Translations under genes and position numbers: made by a program | Shown here: positions 6,600 through 15,132 of the stretch, piece by piece | Position numbering within the stretch: the stretch's first letter is position 1 | Layout: every line of letters begins with the position of its first letter | The notes under the pieces: generated by a model | What the model was told of the DNA's origin: nothing | Seen by the model: the letters and a program-made list of their open reading frames with translations, nothing else | Database searches by the model: none | Assembly: GCF_003471585.1 (NCBI RefSeq) | Contig: NZ_QRJO01000014.1 | Coordinates: 1-54,397 of the forward strand | DNA from: Collinsella sp. AM18-10 | Lineage (GTDB): Bacteria; Actinomycetota; Coriobacteriia; Coriobacteriales; Coriobacteriaceae | Direction: 5' to 3' | DNA: 54,397 nt

Positions 6600-8423
6600 A
6601 TGGCAAAGGGATCAAAAAAGGAAGGCGGCGGTATCGGCGAGCTGCTTGCATATGCCGGCGACCGTAAATTCCTAACATATTTGGGCATGGCCCTCTCGGC
6701 GCTCTCGCAGCTGCTGAGCTTTGGCCCGTTCGTGTGCATTTGGCTTGTCGCGCGCGATCTGATCGCCGTGGCGCCTAACTGGAGCGAAGCCTGCGGCATC
6801 GCGACGTATGGCTGGTGGGCCGTGGGGTTTGCGCTGGCAAGCATCGTGGTCTATTTCGTGGGGCTCATGTGCACGCACCTGTCTGCGTTTCGCTGCGCGT
6901 CCAATATTCGCAAGACTACGAGCGAGCACCTGCTTAAGCTGCCGCTTGGCTACTTTGACACACACGCCACCGGTGAGCTGCGCCGTATCGTAGACGGATG
7001 CGCCGCCTCCACCGAGACCCTGCTCGCGCACATGCTACCCGATATCGCCGGCGCCACCGCCATGGTCGCAGGTCTGCTCGTGCTGCTTTTCGCCCTCGAT
7101 TGGCGCTTGGGCGCCGCATGCCTTATCTCGGTCGCCGTTTCGCTTGGCGCCATGGCCACCATGATGAGCGGCAAGGGCGCCGAGTTCATGAAGGCCTACA
7201 TGGGCGCGCTGGTCAAGATGAACAAGACCGGTACCGAATACGTACGCGGCATTCCCGTGGTCAAGGTGTTTCAGCAGACGGTCTATTCCTTTAAGGCGTT
7301 CCACGACGCGATCGCCGAATACGCCGACATGGCACAAAGCTATGCGGGCACGTTTTGCCGAGGTCCGCAGGTACTCAACCTTACCGCGCTCAATGGTCTT
7401 GTGACATTCCTGTTGCCCGTGGCGTTGCTGTTGGCGCCGGGCGAGACGGACTTCGCGCATTTTATGGCCAACTTCACGTTTTACGCGATATTTTCGGCCG
7501 TGGTACCGACGGCCATGACCAAGCTCATGTTTGTGGGCGAGGCCTCTCAGATGAGTGCTGATTCGCTGGCTCGCATTCGAAGCGTCATGGATTTCAAGCG
7601 GCTCTCCGTGCCCGCGCAACCCAAGCACCCCGCTGGCAGCGATGTGCGCTTTGAGGACGTGAGCTTTACCTACGAGGGCGCCGAGGCGCCTGCCGTCAAC
7701 CATGCGAGTTTTAGCGTTCCCGCAGGTAGCACTCTCGCGCTGGTGGGTCCTTCGGGCGGCGGCAAGTCAACCTGCGCAAGCCTGATTCCTCGTTTTTGGG
7801 ATGTTTCCGCAGGTCGAGTGCTCGTAGGTGGTGTGGACGTTCGCGATATGGATCCGCACGAGCTTATGGACCAGGTCGCCTTCGTGTTCCAGACCAACCA
7901 GCTGTTCCGGCAAACACTTGCCGATAACGTGCGCGCCTCCAAGCCTGGAGCCACTGACGACGAAGTGCGCGCGGCCCTCTCCGCGGCCCAGTGCGACGAT
8001 ATCGTGGCCAAGCTCCCGCAGGGCATCGACACCATGCTCGGCGCCGGCGGGGCGTACCTTTCGGGCGGCGAGGTCCAGCGCGTGGCACTTGCCCGCGCGA
8101 TCCTTAAAGACGCGCCTATCGTGGTGCTCGATGAGGCCACGGCGTTTGCGGATCCCGAGAACGAGGCACTCATCCAGCGCGCCTTTAGCAAGCTGGCGGC
8201 GGGTCGCACGGTCATTATGATTGCGCACCGACTCTCGACTGTAGTGGGGGCCGACAAGATCGTGGTGCTCAACCAAGGTAGCGTGCAGGAGACTGGCACC
8301 CATGCCGAGCTGCTGTCCCAAAACGGCCTGTACGCCAAGATGTGGGCCGAATACGAACAGGCCGCGAGCTGGAAAATCACTGCTACCGCGGATGCCGCCG
8401 TCACGAAGGGAGGCGAGGCCTAA
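6600..8423 (+). CDS. ABC transporter permease/ATPase, first half
   Basis: A 607-residue half-transporter with N-terminal membrane helices and a C-terminal ATPase. The ATPase has Walker A GPSGGGKST (about 383-391), the signature YLSGGEVQR, Walker B VVLDEATA and the switch histidine in IAHRLST. Two in-frame ATG codons lie upstream, but AAAGGA before 6600 decides the start. It is followed with no gap by a second half-transporter, so the two form a heterodimer. The arrangement with a divergent AraC regulator resembles YbtP/YbtQ-type siderophore or metal-chelate systems; the substrate is an inference only. Confidence 0.87.
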   Translation: MAKGSKKEGGGIGELLAYAGDRKFLTYLGMALSALSQLLSFGPFVCIWLVARDLIAVAPNWSEACGIATYGWWAVGFALASIVVYFVGLMCTHLSAFRCASNIRKTTSEHLLKLPLGYFDTHATGELRRIVDGCAASTETLLAHMLPDIAGATAMVAGLLVLLFALDWRLGAACLISVAVSLGAMATMMSGKGAEFMKAYMGALVKMNKTGTEYVRGIPVVKVFQQTVYSFKAFHDAIAEYADMAQSYAGTFCRGPQVLNLTALNGLVTFLLPVALLLAPGETDFAHFMANFTFYAIFSAVVPTAMTKLMFVGEASQMSADSLARIRSVMDFKRLSVPAQPKHPAGSDVRFEDVSFTYEGAEAPAVNHASFSVPAGSTLALVGPSGGGKSTCASLIPRFWDVSAGRVLVGGVDVRDMDPHELMDQVAFVFQTNQLFRQTLADNVRASKPGATDDEVRAALSAAQCDDIVAKLPQGIDTMLGAGGAYLSGGEVQRVALARAILKDAPIVVLDEATAFADPENEALIQRAFSKLAAGRTVIMIAHRLSTVVGADKIVVLNQGSVQETGTHAELLSQNGLYAKMWAEYEQAASWKITATADAAVTKGGEA

Positions 8424-10181
8424 ATGTTCGCCTCATTCCAAAAGAAGTATTTCCTATCCGATAAAGGCGTCGCCGGCGTAAAACGCGGCATTTTCTGGAC
8501 CGCGCTCACCAATCTCATCATCATGGCCGGCATGGGCTTTTTATTCCTGGTCATGGCCGGCTTTGTCGAGCATCTCGCCAGCGGCGCCGACCTGCCGGAT
8601 GCCCTGCCGATTGTGGGCGGCCTCTTGGTCTTTTTCGTGTTGCTCTTTGCCTCTAACTGGCAACAGTATTACTACACCTACTGCATATTTTACGAGGAGT
8701 GCGGCAAGCAGCGCATGGAGATTGCCGAGCGCTTGCGCAAACTGCCGCTGTCGTTTTTTGGTCGTCGTGATCTGGCTGATTTAACCGAGACCATCATGGG
8801 CGACGTTCAGGCCATGGAGCACGCCTACAGCCACGTGCTGGGAGAGCTTTGGGGTGCCATCATCGCAAGCGCCATTATGTTCGTGGCGTCGCTGTTCTTT
8901 TGCTGGCAGCTGGCGATCGCGGCGTTTTGGAGCGTTCCCGTGGCCTTTGCCGTGCTGTATCTAACACGCGGCCCCATGACCCCGGTGTTCGATCTCGTGC
9001 GCGCCGAGAAGGTCAAGGTTACCGAGGCGATTCAAGAGACGCTCGACTGCGTTCGCGAGATCCGCGCCACCAACCAGGAGGCTCATTATCTTGAGGGGCT
9101 CAACGTCGTGATCGATGCCGAGGAGCGCGAGACCACCAAGGGCGAGCTCGCCAATGGGCTTTTGGTCAACTCCGCCTTTGCCATCCTGCGTCTGGGCATT
9201 GCCACCACGTTGGTCACGGGCGCCGCGATGGTCGCCTCCGGGCAGGTCGACTTTTTGGTGATGTTTGCCTTCCTGCTTATGGTGAGCCGTATCTATGCAC
9301 CCTTTGACCAGGCGTTAATGTTAATGTCCGAGCTGTTTGCCGCCGAGTCGTCTGCCAAGCGCATGCGTTCCATCATGGAAGAGCCTGTGGCGCGGGGCAG
9401 CGAGAAATTTGAGCCCGTGGGCCACGATGTGGTGTTCGATCATGTGGCATTTGGCTATGGTGCGGGCGAGGACGGCCGCACCGGCGAGAAAGTTCTTACC
9501 GATGTGAGCTTTACCGCCAAGGAAGGCGAAGTTACGGCGCTGGTCGGTCCTTCGGGCTCCGGTAAGTCCACAGTGAGCCGCCTGGCCGCGCGCTTTTGGG
9601 ACGCCACCGAAGGCACGGTCACCGTGGGCGGCGTGGATGTTGCGAGCGTGGATCCCGAGGTGCTGCTGCGCGACTACGCCATTGTGTTCCAAGACGTGCT
9701 GCTCTTTGACGACACGGTGATGGGAAACATCCGTCTTGGTCGTCGCGATGCCACCGATGAGGAAGTGCTTGCTGCCGCGCGTGCCGCCAACTGCGACGAG
9801 TTTGTGAGCCGCATGCCGCAGGGTTATGACACCATGATCGGCGAGAACGGCTCCAAGCTGTCCGGCGGTGAGCGCCAGCGCATCTCTATCGCCCGTGCGC
9901 TGCTCAAAGACGCCCCGATTGTGTTGCTGGACGAGGCAACAGCGAGCTTGGATGTGGAGAACGAGACCGTGGTTCAGCAGGCGCTCTCCCGTCTGCTTGC
10001 AGGTAAGACGGTTATCGTTATTGCCCACCGTATGCGTACGGTGGAAAATGCCGACAAAATCGTTGTACTCAAGGATGGTGTGGTTGCCGAGCAGGGCACT
10101 CCGGCGCAGCTCAAGGCGGCAGGTGGAGAATTCGCCCGCATGGTGGCGCTGCAAAAGGAAGCAGCTACCTGGCAGTTGTAA
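8424..10181 (+). CDS. ABC transporter permease/ATPase, second half
   Basis: A 585-residue partner of the preceding half-transporter; its ATG directly follows the other gene's stop codon, and its ribosome binding site lies inside that gene. Six membrane segments precede an ATPase domain with Walker A GPSGSGKST (about 375-383), the signature KLSGGERQR, Walker B IVLLDEATA and IAHRMRT. Both ATPase sites look intact. A terminator hairpin follows at about 10189-10206. Confidence 0.88.
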   Translation: MFASFQKKYFLSDKGVAGVKRGIFWTALTNLIIMAGMGFLFLVMAGFVEHLASGADLPDALPIVGGLLVFFVLLFASNWQQYYYTYCIFYEECGKQRMEIAERLRKLPLSFFGRRDLADLTETIMGDVQAMEHAYSHVLGELWGAIIASAIMFVASLFFCWQLAIAAFWSVPVAFAVLYLTRGPMTPVFDLVRAEKVKVTEAIQETLDCVREIRATNQEAHYLEGLNVVIDAEERETTKGELANGLLVNSAFAILRLGIATTLVTGAAMVASGQVDFLVMFAFLLMVSRIYAPFDQALMLMSELFAAESSAKRMRSIMEEPVARGSEKFEPVGHDVVFDHVAFGYGAGEDGRTGEKVLTDVSFTAKEGEVTALVGPSGSGKSTVSRLAARFWDATEGTVTVGGVDVASVDPEVLLRDYAIVFQDVLLFDDTVMGNIRLGRRDATDEEVLAAARAANCDEFVSRMPQGYDTMIGENGSKLSGGERQRISIARALLKDAPIVLLDEATASLDVENETVVQQALSRLLAGKTVIVIAHRMRTVENADKIVVLKDGVVAEQGTPAQLKAAGGEFARMVALQKEAATWQL

Positions 10182-10188
10182 GAAGGGG

Positions 10189-10207
10189 CAAAGGGACAGT
10201 CCCTTTG
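10189..10207. terminator. Terminator after ABC pair
   Basis: CAAAGGGAC and GTCCCTTTG form a nine-base stem with a one-base centre, directly after the second ABC gene. The plus side lacks a long T-run. Confidence 0.5.
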
Positions 10208-10248
10208 TCACATTGACAATCGGTTACTCCGCATCGTTAATTTTCAAA

Positions 10249-10268
10249 AGGTTAGCCATGGCTGACCT
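10249..10268. promoter_or_regulatory. Palindromic operator before metal ATPase operon
   Basis: AGGT-T-AGCCATGGCT-G-ACCT contains the perfect core AGCCATGGCT (10254-10263), identical to the core before the ABC transporter. TAAAAT at about 10279-10284 could be the -10 box of the small protein/ATPase operon, placing the palindrome in the promoter. Confidence 0.5.
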
Positions 10269-10376
10269 AGATAGTTAGATAAAATTGAGATATTTCAAAA
10301 GCGTGCTCGAGCAAACTTGTTTACTCGGGTGCTGAGGCACCATGCCGCGTCCAATGCGGCAAAAGGGAGAGACATC

Positions 10377-10622
10377 ATGAAGAAGTCCACGTTCAACACC
10401 CTGCTTGTTGGTGGCGGTTTTCTGCTTGGTACGGCTGGCATCAAGCTGCTCACCAGCGCTCCGGTAAAGAACGCCTGCGTGCAGGGTATCGCGTGCGGCA
10501 TGCGCATCAAGAACGGCTACCAGGACATGGTCGAGCAGGCCAAGGCTAATGTCGACGACATGGTTGCCGAGGCGGCCTACATCACCCAGAGCGAGGCCGC
10601 TGCTGACGAGGCAGCCGAGTAA
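10377..10622 (+). CDS. DUF6110-type small protein next to metal ATPase
   Basis: An 81-residue protein with a hydrophobic N-terminal segment (about 8-25) and an acidic C-terminus. It lies 18 bases before a heavy-metal P-type ATPase, the usual setting of DUF6110 proteins. The biochemical role is unknown; a small accessory or regulatory subunit of the pump is plausible. The start is set by AGGGAGAG seven bases upstream; an earlier ATG at 10317 lacks a site. Confidence 0.65.
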   Translation: MKKSTFNTLLVGGGFLLGTAGIKLLTSAPVKNACVQGIACGMRIKNGYQDMVEQAKANVDDMVAEAAYITQSEAAADEAAE

Positions 10623-10640
10623 CGCTCCCAGGCACAAACT

Positions 10641-12716
10641 ATGAGATTCTCGATTATCAGCGAGATCCCCGGCAGGACCCGTCTTCAATTGGCGGGTCCT
10701 GTGCCAGAGAGCGATCTCGATGCACTTCTTAAGCTCAGCGGCGATATCGACGGCGTGCGCAAGGTGCGCGTCTATGGCCGTATTGGCCAGTTAGCGCTCG
10801 AATACGACGAGCCGTGTCGCGATGCCGTGCTGGCCGCCGTCGGTGCGCTCGACGCTCAGGCCATTGCCGACGCAAAGACGGGTTACGTGATGCAGCTTGA
10901 GCCGCGCAAGCACAAGCTCGTTATGGATCTTGCCATGCTTGTCGGCGCCCACTATGCGCGCCGATGGTTTTTGCCCACGCCCCTGCGTGCGGTGTTTGTC
11001 GTGGCCGGTTACATGGCATTTTTGCGCGCTGCCCTTCATGAGCTGGCGCAGCCGCGCCTGACCGTTCCCGTGCTCGACGCTTCGGCCATCGGCATTTCGT
11101 TCGTCAAGCGTGATGTCGACACCGCGGGCCAGACAATGTTCCTGCTCAACGTGGGCGAGCTGCTCGAGGACTACACCCGCGCCATGAGCGAAAACGAGCT
11201 CATCAACTCGCTGCTCGATGTACCCGACAAGGCGCAAAAGGTCGTCGGCGATACCGAGGTAAGCGTTGCCGCCACCGAGCTTGAGCCCGGCGACTTGGTG
11301 GCCGTGCGCACTGGCATGTCCATTTGCATCGACGGTGTCGTCGAGCAGGGGAGCGCTATGGTCAACCAGGCGACCCTGACCGGCGAGCCGCTGGCCGTTG
11401 AGCGCAGCGTGGGCGACGACGTGTTCGCCGGTACCGTCGTGGAAGACGGCAGCATCTTGGTGCGCGTGCGCGCCAACACGGCGCAGACCAAACTGCGCTC
11501 GATCGTCTCGCTCGTGCAGACGGCCGACTCGCTCAAGTCCGAGGGCCAGTCGCATATGGAGGACCTCGCCAACAAGATCGTCCCGTGGAACTTCCTGCTC
11601 GCGGGCCTGGTTGCGCTCACCACGCGCAGCCTTATCAAGACCTCGGCGGCGCTGATGGTCGACTACTCGTGCGCACTCAAGCTCACGGGTTCCGTCGCCG
11701 TCATGACCGCCATGAGCGATGCCGCCAAGATGGGCGTCATGGTCAAGGGCGCGAAGTACTTTGAGTCGTTTGCCAAGGCTGACACCATCGTGTTTGATAA
11801 GACCGGCACGCTTACCGAGGCACAGCCGCGCCTGGCTTGCGTGCTGACGACAGATGGCTGGAGCAAGGACGAGGTCCTGCGCCTTTCCGCTTGCTTGGAG
11901 GAGCATTTCCCGCATCCGGTGGCGCGTGCCGTGGTCAACGCCGCCCTCGAGCGCGGGCTCGAGCACCGCGAGCGCCATGCCGCGGTCGAGTACATCGTGG
12001 CGCACGGCATCGCTTCGTCCATCGAGGGGCGTCGCGCCATTATCGGTTCGGCGCACTTTGTATTTGAGGACGAGGGTGCGCAGCTCGAGTCCGACATCAA
12101 GGAGCAAATCGAGCTCCAGATGCAAGGCCTGTCGCCGCTGTATCTGGCGGTCGACGGCAAGGTCGTCGGCGTGCTCGGCATCGAGGATCCGCTCAAGCCC
12201 GGCGTCCGTGAGGCCATCGCCGACCTACATGCGCTGGGCGTCAAGCATGTCGTTATGCTCACGGGCGATTCGGAGCGCACGGCCGAGCGCATTGCGCGCG
12301 AGGCGGGTGTCGACGAGTTTAAGGCCGAGCTGCTGCCCGAGGACAAGTACGCCTATGTGGAGCGCATTAAGGGTGAGGGGCGCCACGTTGCCATGGTGGG
12401 CGACGGCGTCAACGATTCGCCGGCACTCGGTTTGGCCGACGTGGGGCTGGCAATGGGTGGCGGAAGCGACATCGCCAAGGAGGTCGCCGATATCATCCTG
12501 ACCGACACGGATCTGGCCGCGATCGTGCGTTTGCGCCGCATGAGCCAGGGCCTCATTGATCGTCTGACGAGCTCCTACTCTAAGGTGATGCTTACCAACT
12601 CAGCGCTCCTGGCGCTGGGCATTACCGGCGCGATTACCCCGCAGACGTCGTCACTGCTGCACAACGGCTCGACGATTGCCTACAGTCTGAGCAACGCGAA
12701 GGCTTACCTGCGTTAG
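10641..12716 (+). CDS. Heavy-metal P-type (P1B) ATPase
   Basis: A 691-residue metal-exporting or transporting pump. The catalytic aspartate is Asp386 in FDKTGT, and the hinge GDGVNDSPAL starts near residue 587. The N-terminus (about 1-70) looks like a degenerate metal-binding domain without CxxC. The transmembrane metal motif is SCALK (Cys344), not the usual CPC or CPH; this variant occurs in a known subgroup, so I do not treat it as damage. Metal specificity cannot be read from this. It shares an operon with the small protein upstream and an operator core with the ABC pair. A strong terminator follows. Confidence 0.9.
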   Translation: MRFSIISEIPGRTRLQLAGPVPESDLDALLKLSGDIDGVRKVRVYGRIGQLALEYDEPCRDAVLAAVGALDAQAIADAKTGYVMQLEPRKHKLVMDLAMLVGAHYARRWFLPTPLRAVFVVAGYMAFLRAALHELAQPRLTVPVLDASAIGISFVKRDVDTAGQTMFLLNVGELLEDYTRAMSENELINSLLDVPDKAQKVVGDTEVSVAATELEPGDLVAVRTGMSICIDGVVEQGSAMVNQATLTGEPLAVERSVGDDVFAGTVVEDGSILVRVRANTAQTKLRSIVSLVQTADSLKSEGQSHMEDLANKIVPWNFLLAGLVALTTRSLIKTSAALMVDYSCALKLTGSVAVMTAMSDAAKMGVMVKGAKYFESFAKADTIVFDKTGTLTEAQPRLACVLTTDGWSKDEVLRLSACLEEHFPHPVARAVVNAALERGLEHRERHAAVEYIVAHGIASSIEGRRAIIGSAHFVFEDEGAQLESDIKEQIELQMQGLSPLYLAVDGKVVGVLGIEDPLKPGVREAIADLHALGVKHVVMLTGDSERTAERIAREAGVDEFKAELLPEDKYAYVERIKGEGRHVAMVGDGVNDSPALGLADVGLAMGGGSDIAKEVADIILTDTDLAAIVRLRRMSQGLIDRLTSSYSKVMLTNSALLALGITGAITPQTSSLLHNGSTIAYSLSNAKAYLR

Positions 12717-12735
12717 CGTTTTCGATTGAGTAAAT

Positions 12736-12786
12736 GGCCTGCACCCTGACGACACCGCAGCCGCCAGGGTGCAGGCCTTCTTTTGT
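12736..12786 (+). terminator. Terminator after metal ATPase
   Basis: GGCCTGCACCCTG and CAGGGTGCAGGCC form a 13-base stem followed by TTCTTTT. Confidence 0.85.
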
Positions 12787-12817
12787 TTGACGAGATGTTA
12801 GCTCGGATATATGCTCG

Positions 12818-12834
12818 TGCTAGCAGAGCTAGCA
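12818..12834. promoter_or_regulatory. Operator of toxin-antitoxin operon
   Basis: TGCTAGC-AGA-GCTAGCA is a perfect 7+3+7 inverted repeat, 21 bases before the antitoxin start. Ribbon-helix-helix antitoxins usually bind such sites and repress their own operon. Confidence 0.6.
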
Positions 12835-12855
12835 AATGCTGAAGGTGAGGTTGAG

Positions 12856-13209
12856 ATGGCTACCGTTGGCAGCATGGCGCAGGTGAATGTTCGCGTAGAT
12901 CGCTCGGTTAAAGAGCGCGCCGAGGAAGCGCTGCGGCTTTCGGGCGGAACGCTGCCCGAACTCATCAAAAAGGTGGTGGCCAAGGTTGCGCAGGGTGGCG
13001 GGCAGTGCGAGGAAGTGCTTGCGGCCGTCGACGACCGGCAGCAGACCGTCGCGCCCGATACGCCGTTCGCCGCATCATGGGCGGCGGCGGATCAGCTTTA
13101 CACGGACCTGGGCATCGCAACGTCGCCCGTATCCGACGATCGCGATTGGGACACAATCTATTCCGAAGCCATGGACGAGTGCTATCGCCAAAAGGGGATG
13201 ATCCTGTGA
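12856..13209 (+). CDS. RelB/DinJ-like antitoxin
   Basis: A 117-residue protein. Its N-terminal half (about 6-45, AQVNVRVDRSVKERAEEAL and the following helix) is a ribbon-helix-helix DNA-binding fold of RelB/DinJ type; the C-terminal half should wrap the toxin. The start at 12856 is favoured by GGTGAGG upstream; an in-frame ATG at 12811 overlaps the operator. Its stop codon overlaps the GTG start of the PIN-domain gene, the normal order of a type II toxin-antitoxin pair. Confidence 0.75.
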   Translation: MATVGSMAQVNVRVDRSVKERAEEALRLSGGTLPELIKKVVAKVAQGGGQCEEVLAAVDDRQQTVAPDTPFAASWAAADQLYTDLGIATSPVSDDRDWDTIYSEAMDECYRQKGMIL

Positions 13210-13721
13210 GCGGAGCCCCTCTTAAGATCATGGTGGATGCCAACGTTTGGGTCGATTCGTTTTGCGCCGACCATGCCGAGTCGCTCGCTGCTCGTGCCTT
13301 TATTGGGCAGGCGGCGGAGGCAGGGGCATTGATGTTCTTTCCGGTGCATATCGCCAAGGACGTGCTGTACGTTGTCCAACACGAGCTGAAGCGTAGCGTT
13401 CTTGCCAGTGGGGGAGCGCTCGACGAGGCATCTGCCCGTGCAATTGGCGATGCGGCGCTGGCGTTTGTTCGGAACATGACCGAAAACGCCACGGCCGTGG
13501 GTGCAGATGCGTCGGACCTTTGGCTGGCCGACAAATACTTAGCGCTCCATCGCGATTACGAGGACAACTTGGTACTCGCCGCATGCAAACGCGCGCAGGT
13601 CGATTACTTGGTGACCAACGATCGCAAGCTGCTCGAACATGCCGATCTTGCAGCAAAGACCCCGCGCCAAATGATGCCGATTCTTGCTTTGGCCAAACGC
13701 GGCAGCGCGGTTATCGGTTGA
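13206..13721 (+). CDS. PIN-domain toxin (ribonuclease)
   Basis: A 171-residue PIN-domain protein, probably an RNase that cleaves specific RNAs when free of antitoxin. Acidic metal-binding positions are visible: Asp11 in IMVDAN, Glu119/Asp120 in DYEDNL and Asp139 in LVTNDRKLL. The GTG start overlaps the antitoxin stop (GTGA), so translation is coupled. The pairing of a RelB-like antitoxin with a PIN toxin is a mixed-type arrangement. A strong terminator follows. Confidence 0.8.
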   Translation: MSGAPLKIMVDANVWVDSFCADHAESLAARAFIGQAAEAGALMFFPVHIAKDVLYVVQHELKRSVLASGGALDEASARAIGDAALAFVRNMTENATAVGADASDLWLADKYLALHRDYEDNLVLAACKRAQVDYLVTNDRKLLEHADLAAKTPRQMMPILALAKRGSAVIG

Positions 13722-13733
13722 CGCGAACTGTTT

Positions 13734-13770
13734 GCGGGCCCCTTGGACGACGATGCGCCAAGGGGCCCGC
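13734..13770. terminator. Terminator between convergent genes
   Basis: GCGGGCCCCTTGG (13734-13746) and CCAAGGGGCCCGC (13758-13770) form a perfect 13-base stem between the PIN gene and the convergent gene, so it can serve both. Confidence 0.8.
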
Positions 13771-13779
13771 GTCTGCTAT

Positions 13780-14214
13780 TTACAAAAGCTCGGCCTTGAT
13801 GGCGGGACTTTCTGCGAGCTGCTCGGCTGCCTTTTCGTCGGAGCTGTCGAGTGCTGCCAGACTGCGGTAGACCCACTCGTTGACCTGGGTGTTCTTGACG
13901 CCTGCGGTCTGCATAAGGGCGCCTACCTCGCGGATTGCTGCGAGCAGATCGGCTTTGGGACCCGCGAGCTCGACCTCGATGCCGTGGTAGGCGGTCACGC
14001 CACGGTTCTCGCTCACGTGGTCGATAAAGCCCTCGACGGTCTCAAGCTGCTGGGCGAGAGCTGCATCATCGGCAGCGTCCAGCGCGACGAGTGCGTTCGA
14101 TACCGTGAGAGCGGGATGTCCGCAGGGGACAAAGCCTTCGATGACATCCATGGCTTCGGTAATGGTTGAGCCCAGGCCTGCGAGGGCATTGACGAGTTGC
14201 TGCTTGGTATCCAT
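13780..14214 (-). CDS. Hypothetical protein, 144 residues
   Basis: I do not recognise this family. The protein is soluble, acidic and mostly helical by composition, with no membrane segment, signal peptide or cysteine motif. The start at 14214 has AAAGGA seven bases upstream. It stands alone between the toxin-antitoxin operon (convergent) and tmRNA (divergent). Its GC-rich codon use matches its neighbours, so it looks native. Confidence 0.65.
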   Translation of the reverse strand: MDTKQQLVNALAGLGSTITEAMDVIEGFVPCGHPALTVSNALVALDAADDAALAQQLETVEGFIDHVSENRGVTAYHGIEVELAGPKADLLAAIREVGALMQTAGVKNTQVNEWVYRSLAALDSSDEKAAEQLAESPAIKAELL

Positions 14215-14453
14215 AACGGTCCTTTCGACGGGTCAATTTTGCTTGGCGAAAATATACGTGACGCGATCGGTAACAAAAGTGCGAAGTGCGGCGCACATTG
14301 GGGTCTTCACAGCTCGTGCATAGAACAGCTGTCCGCTTTCAGAACGTGGTAAGATAACACTCCACAAGCGGGGCTCGCCCCGTATGTTCCTTGAAAAGTC
14401 GACGGTTATCGGGTGTTTGCAGGCCCGATACCATCCAGACTTTCCCAACATTC

Positions 14454-14817
14454 GGGGGCGACTGGTTTCGACACGATAGCTCTGAGAGAGGAAGCAAGCC
14501 GAGGTCTCCTCGCCTCGTTAAACAGGGGTACCGTCAAATTGAATTGACAACAACTCTTCTTTTGAGCCTATGGCTCTCGCTGCTTAATTTATAGCGGCGC
14601 GTCAACCCGGTGATTTCCCCGACACCGGCGCGACGTCATTTTAGGGGAATGCTCCTGCGCACGTAATCGGTATGGCGCGGGCTAAGACCGAACCGATTAG
14701 GACGCCGCGAGCGTGTCGCTGCGCGCAAAGCGTCCGAGACTAAACCAGCGACTGAGCTTGGAGATGCCAATCAGGGGGCTTTCGTGGACCGGAGTTCGAT
14801 TCTCCGCGCCTCCACCA
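14454..14817 (+). ncRNA. ssrA: Transfer-messenger RNA
   Basis: This is tmRNA, which rescues stalled ribosomes by acting first as alanyl-tRNA and then as mRNA for a degradation tag. The 5' end GGGGGCG pairs with the 3' strand CGCCTCC before ACCA, and the T-arm CGGAG-TTCGATT-CTCCG is intact, so CCA is encoded. GACTGGTTTCGACACG near the 5' end is typical. The tag frame reads DNNSSFEPMALAA from 14546 with TAA at 14585-14587, ending in the ALAA degron. The exact resume codon is inferred. Confidence 0.95.
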
Positions 14818-14825
14818 ATAGTTAC

Positions 14826-14859
14826 AAGCAGGTAGAGAAGCGTCTCTGCCTGCTTTTTT
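14826..14859 (+). terminator. Terminator of tmRNA
   Basis: AAGCAGG-T-AGAGA pairs with TCTCT-G-CCTGCTT, followed by a T-run. Confidence 0.85.
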
Positions 14860-14861
14860 AT

Positions 14862-15132
14862 TACATATAGATACCGCGGAGAATCGAACTCTGTGCAGGG
14901 CGCGGGCGTAAAGAAAACGCGTAAGCGTTTTTAGCCCGCGGGCGAGGACGCCGGCAGGCGGCCGAAGCCGGTGCGGATTTGCGAAGCAAATACGCGGATT
15001 CTCCGCGCAAAGCCTCGACTGGATATAGATTCGATGCCGACCGGATGACAGCCTGCCGTGTCCCGCGCGGACGGATCCCCTCCACCCGCGGAGAATCGAA
15101 CTCTATGCAGGGCGCGGGCGTAAAGAAAACGC
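14862..15132. repeat. Inverted tmRNA-end copies and 47-bp direct repeat
   Basis: Two 47-bp copies (14874-14920 and 15086-15132) differ at one base. Each begins with GCGGAGAATCGAACTC, the reverse complement of the tmRNA T-arm end. Between them, GATTCTCCGCGC (about 14997-15008) repeats the tmRNA end in direct orientation. This could be scar DNA from elements that used the tmRNA end as an attachment site. No gene is seen. Confidence 0.6.

Noticed and set aside
10641..12716. SCALK in the metal ATPase as an inactivating change
   Set aside because: All catalytic motifs are intact, and SCA[LI]K occurs in a known subgroup of these pumps, so it is a type marker and not decay.
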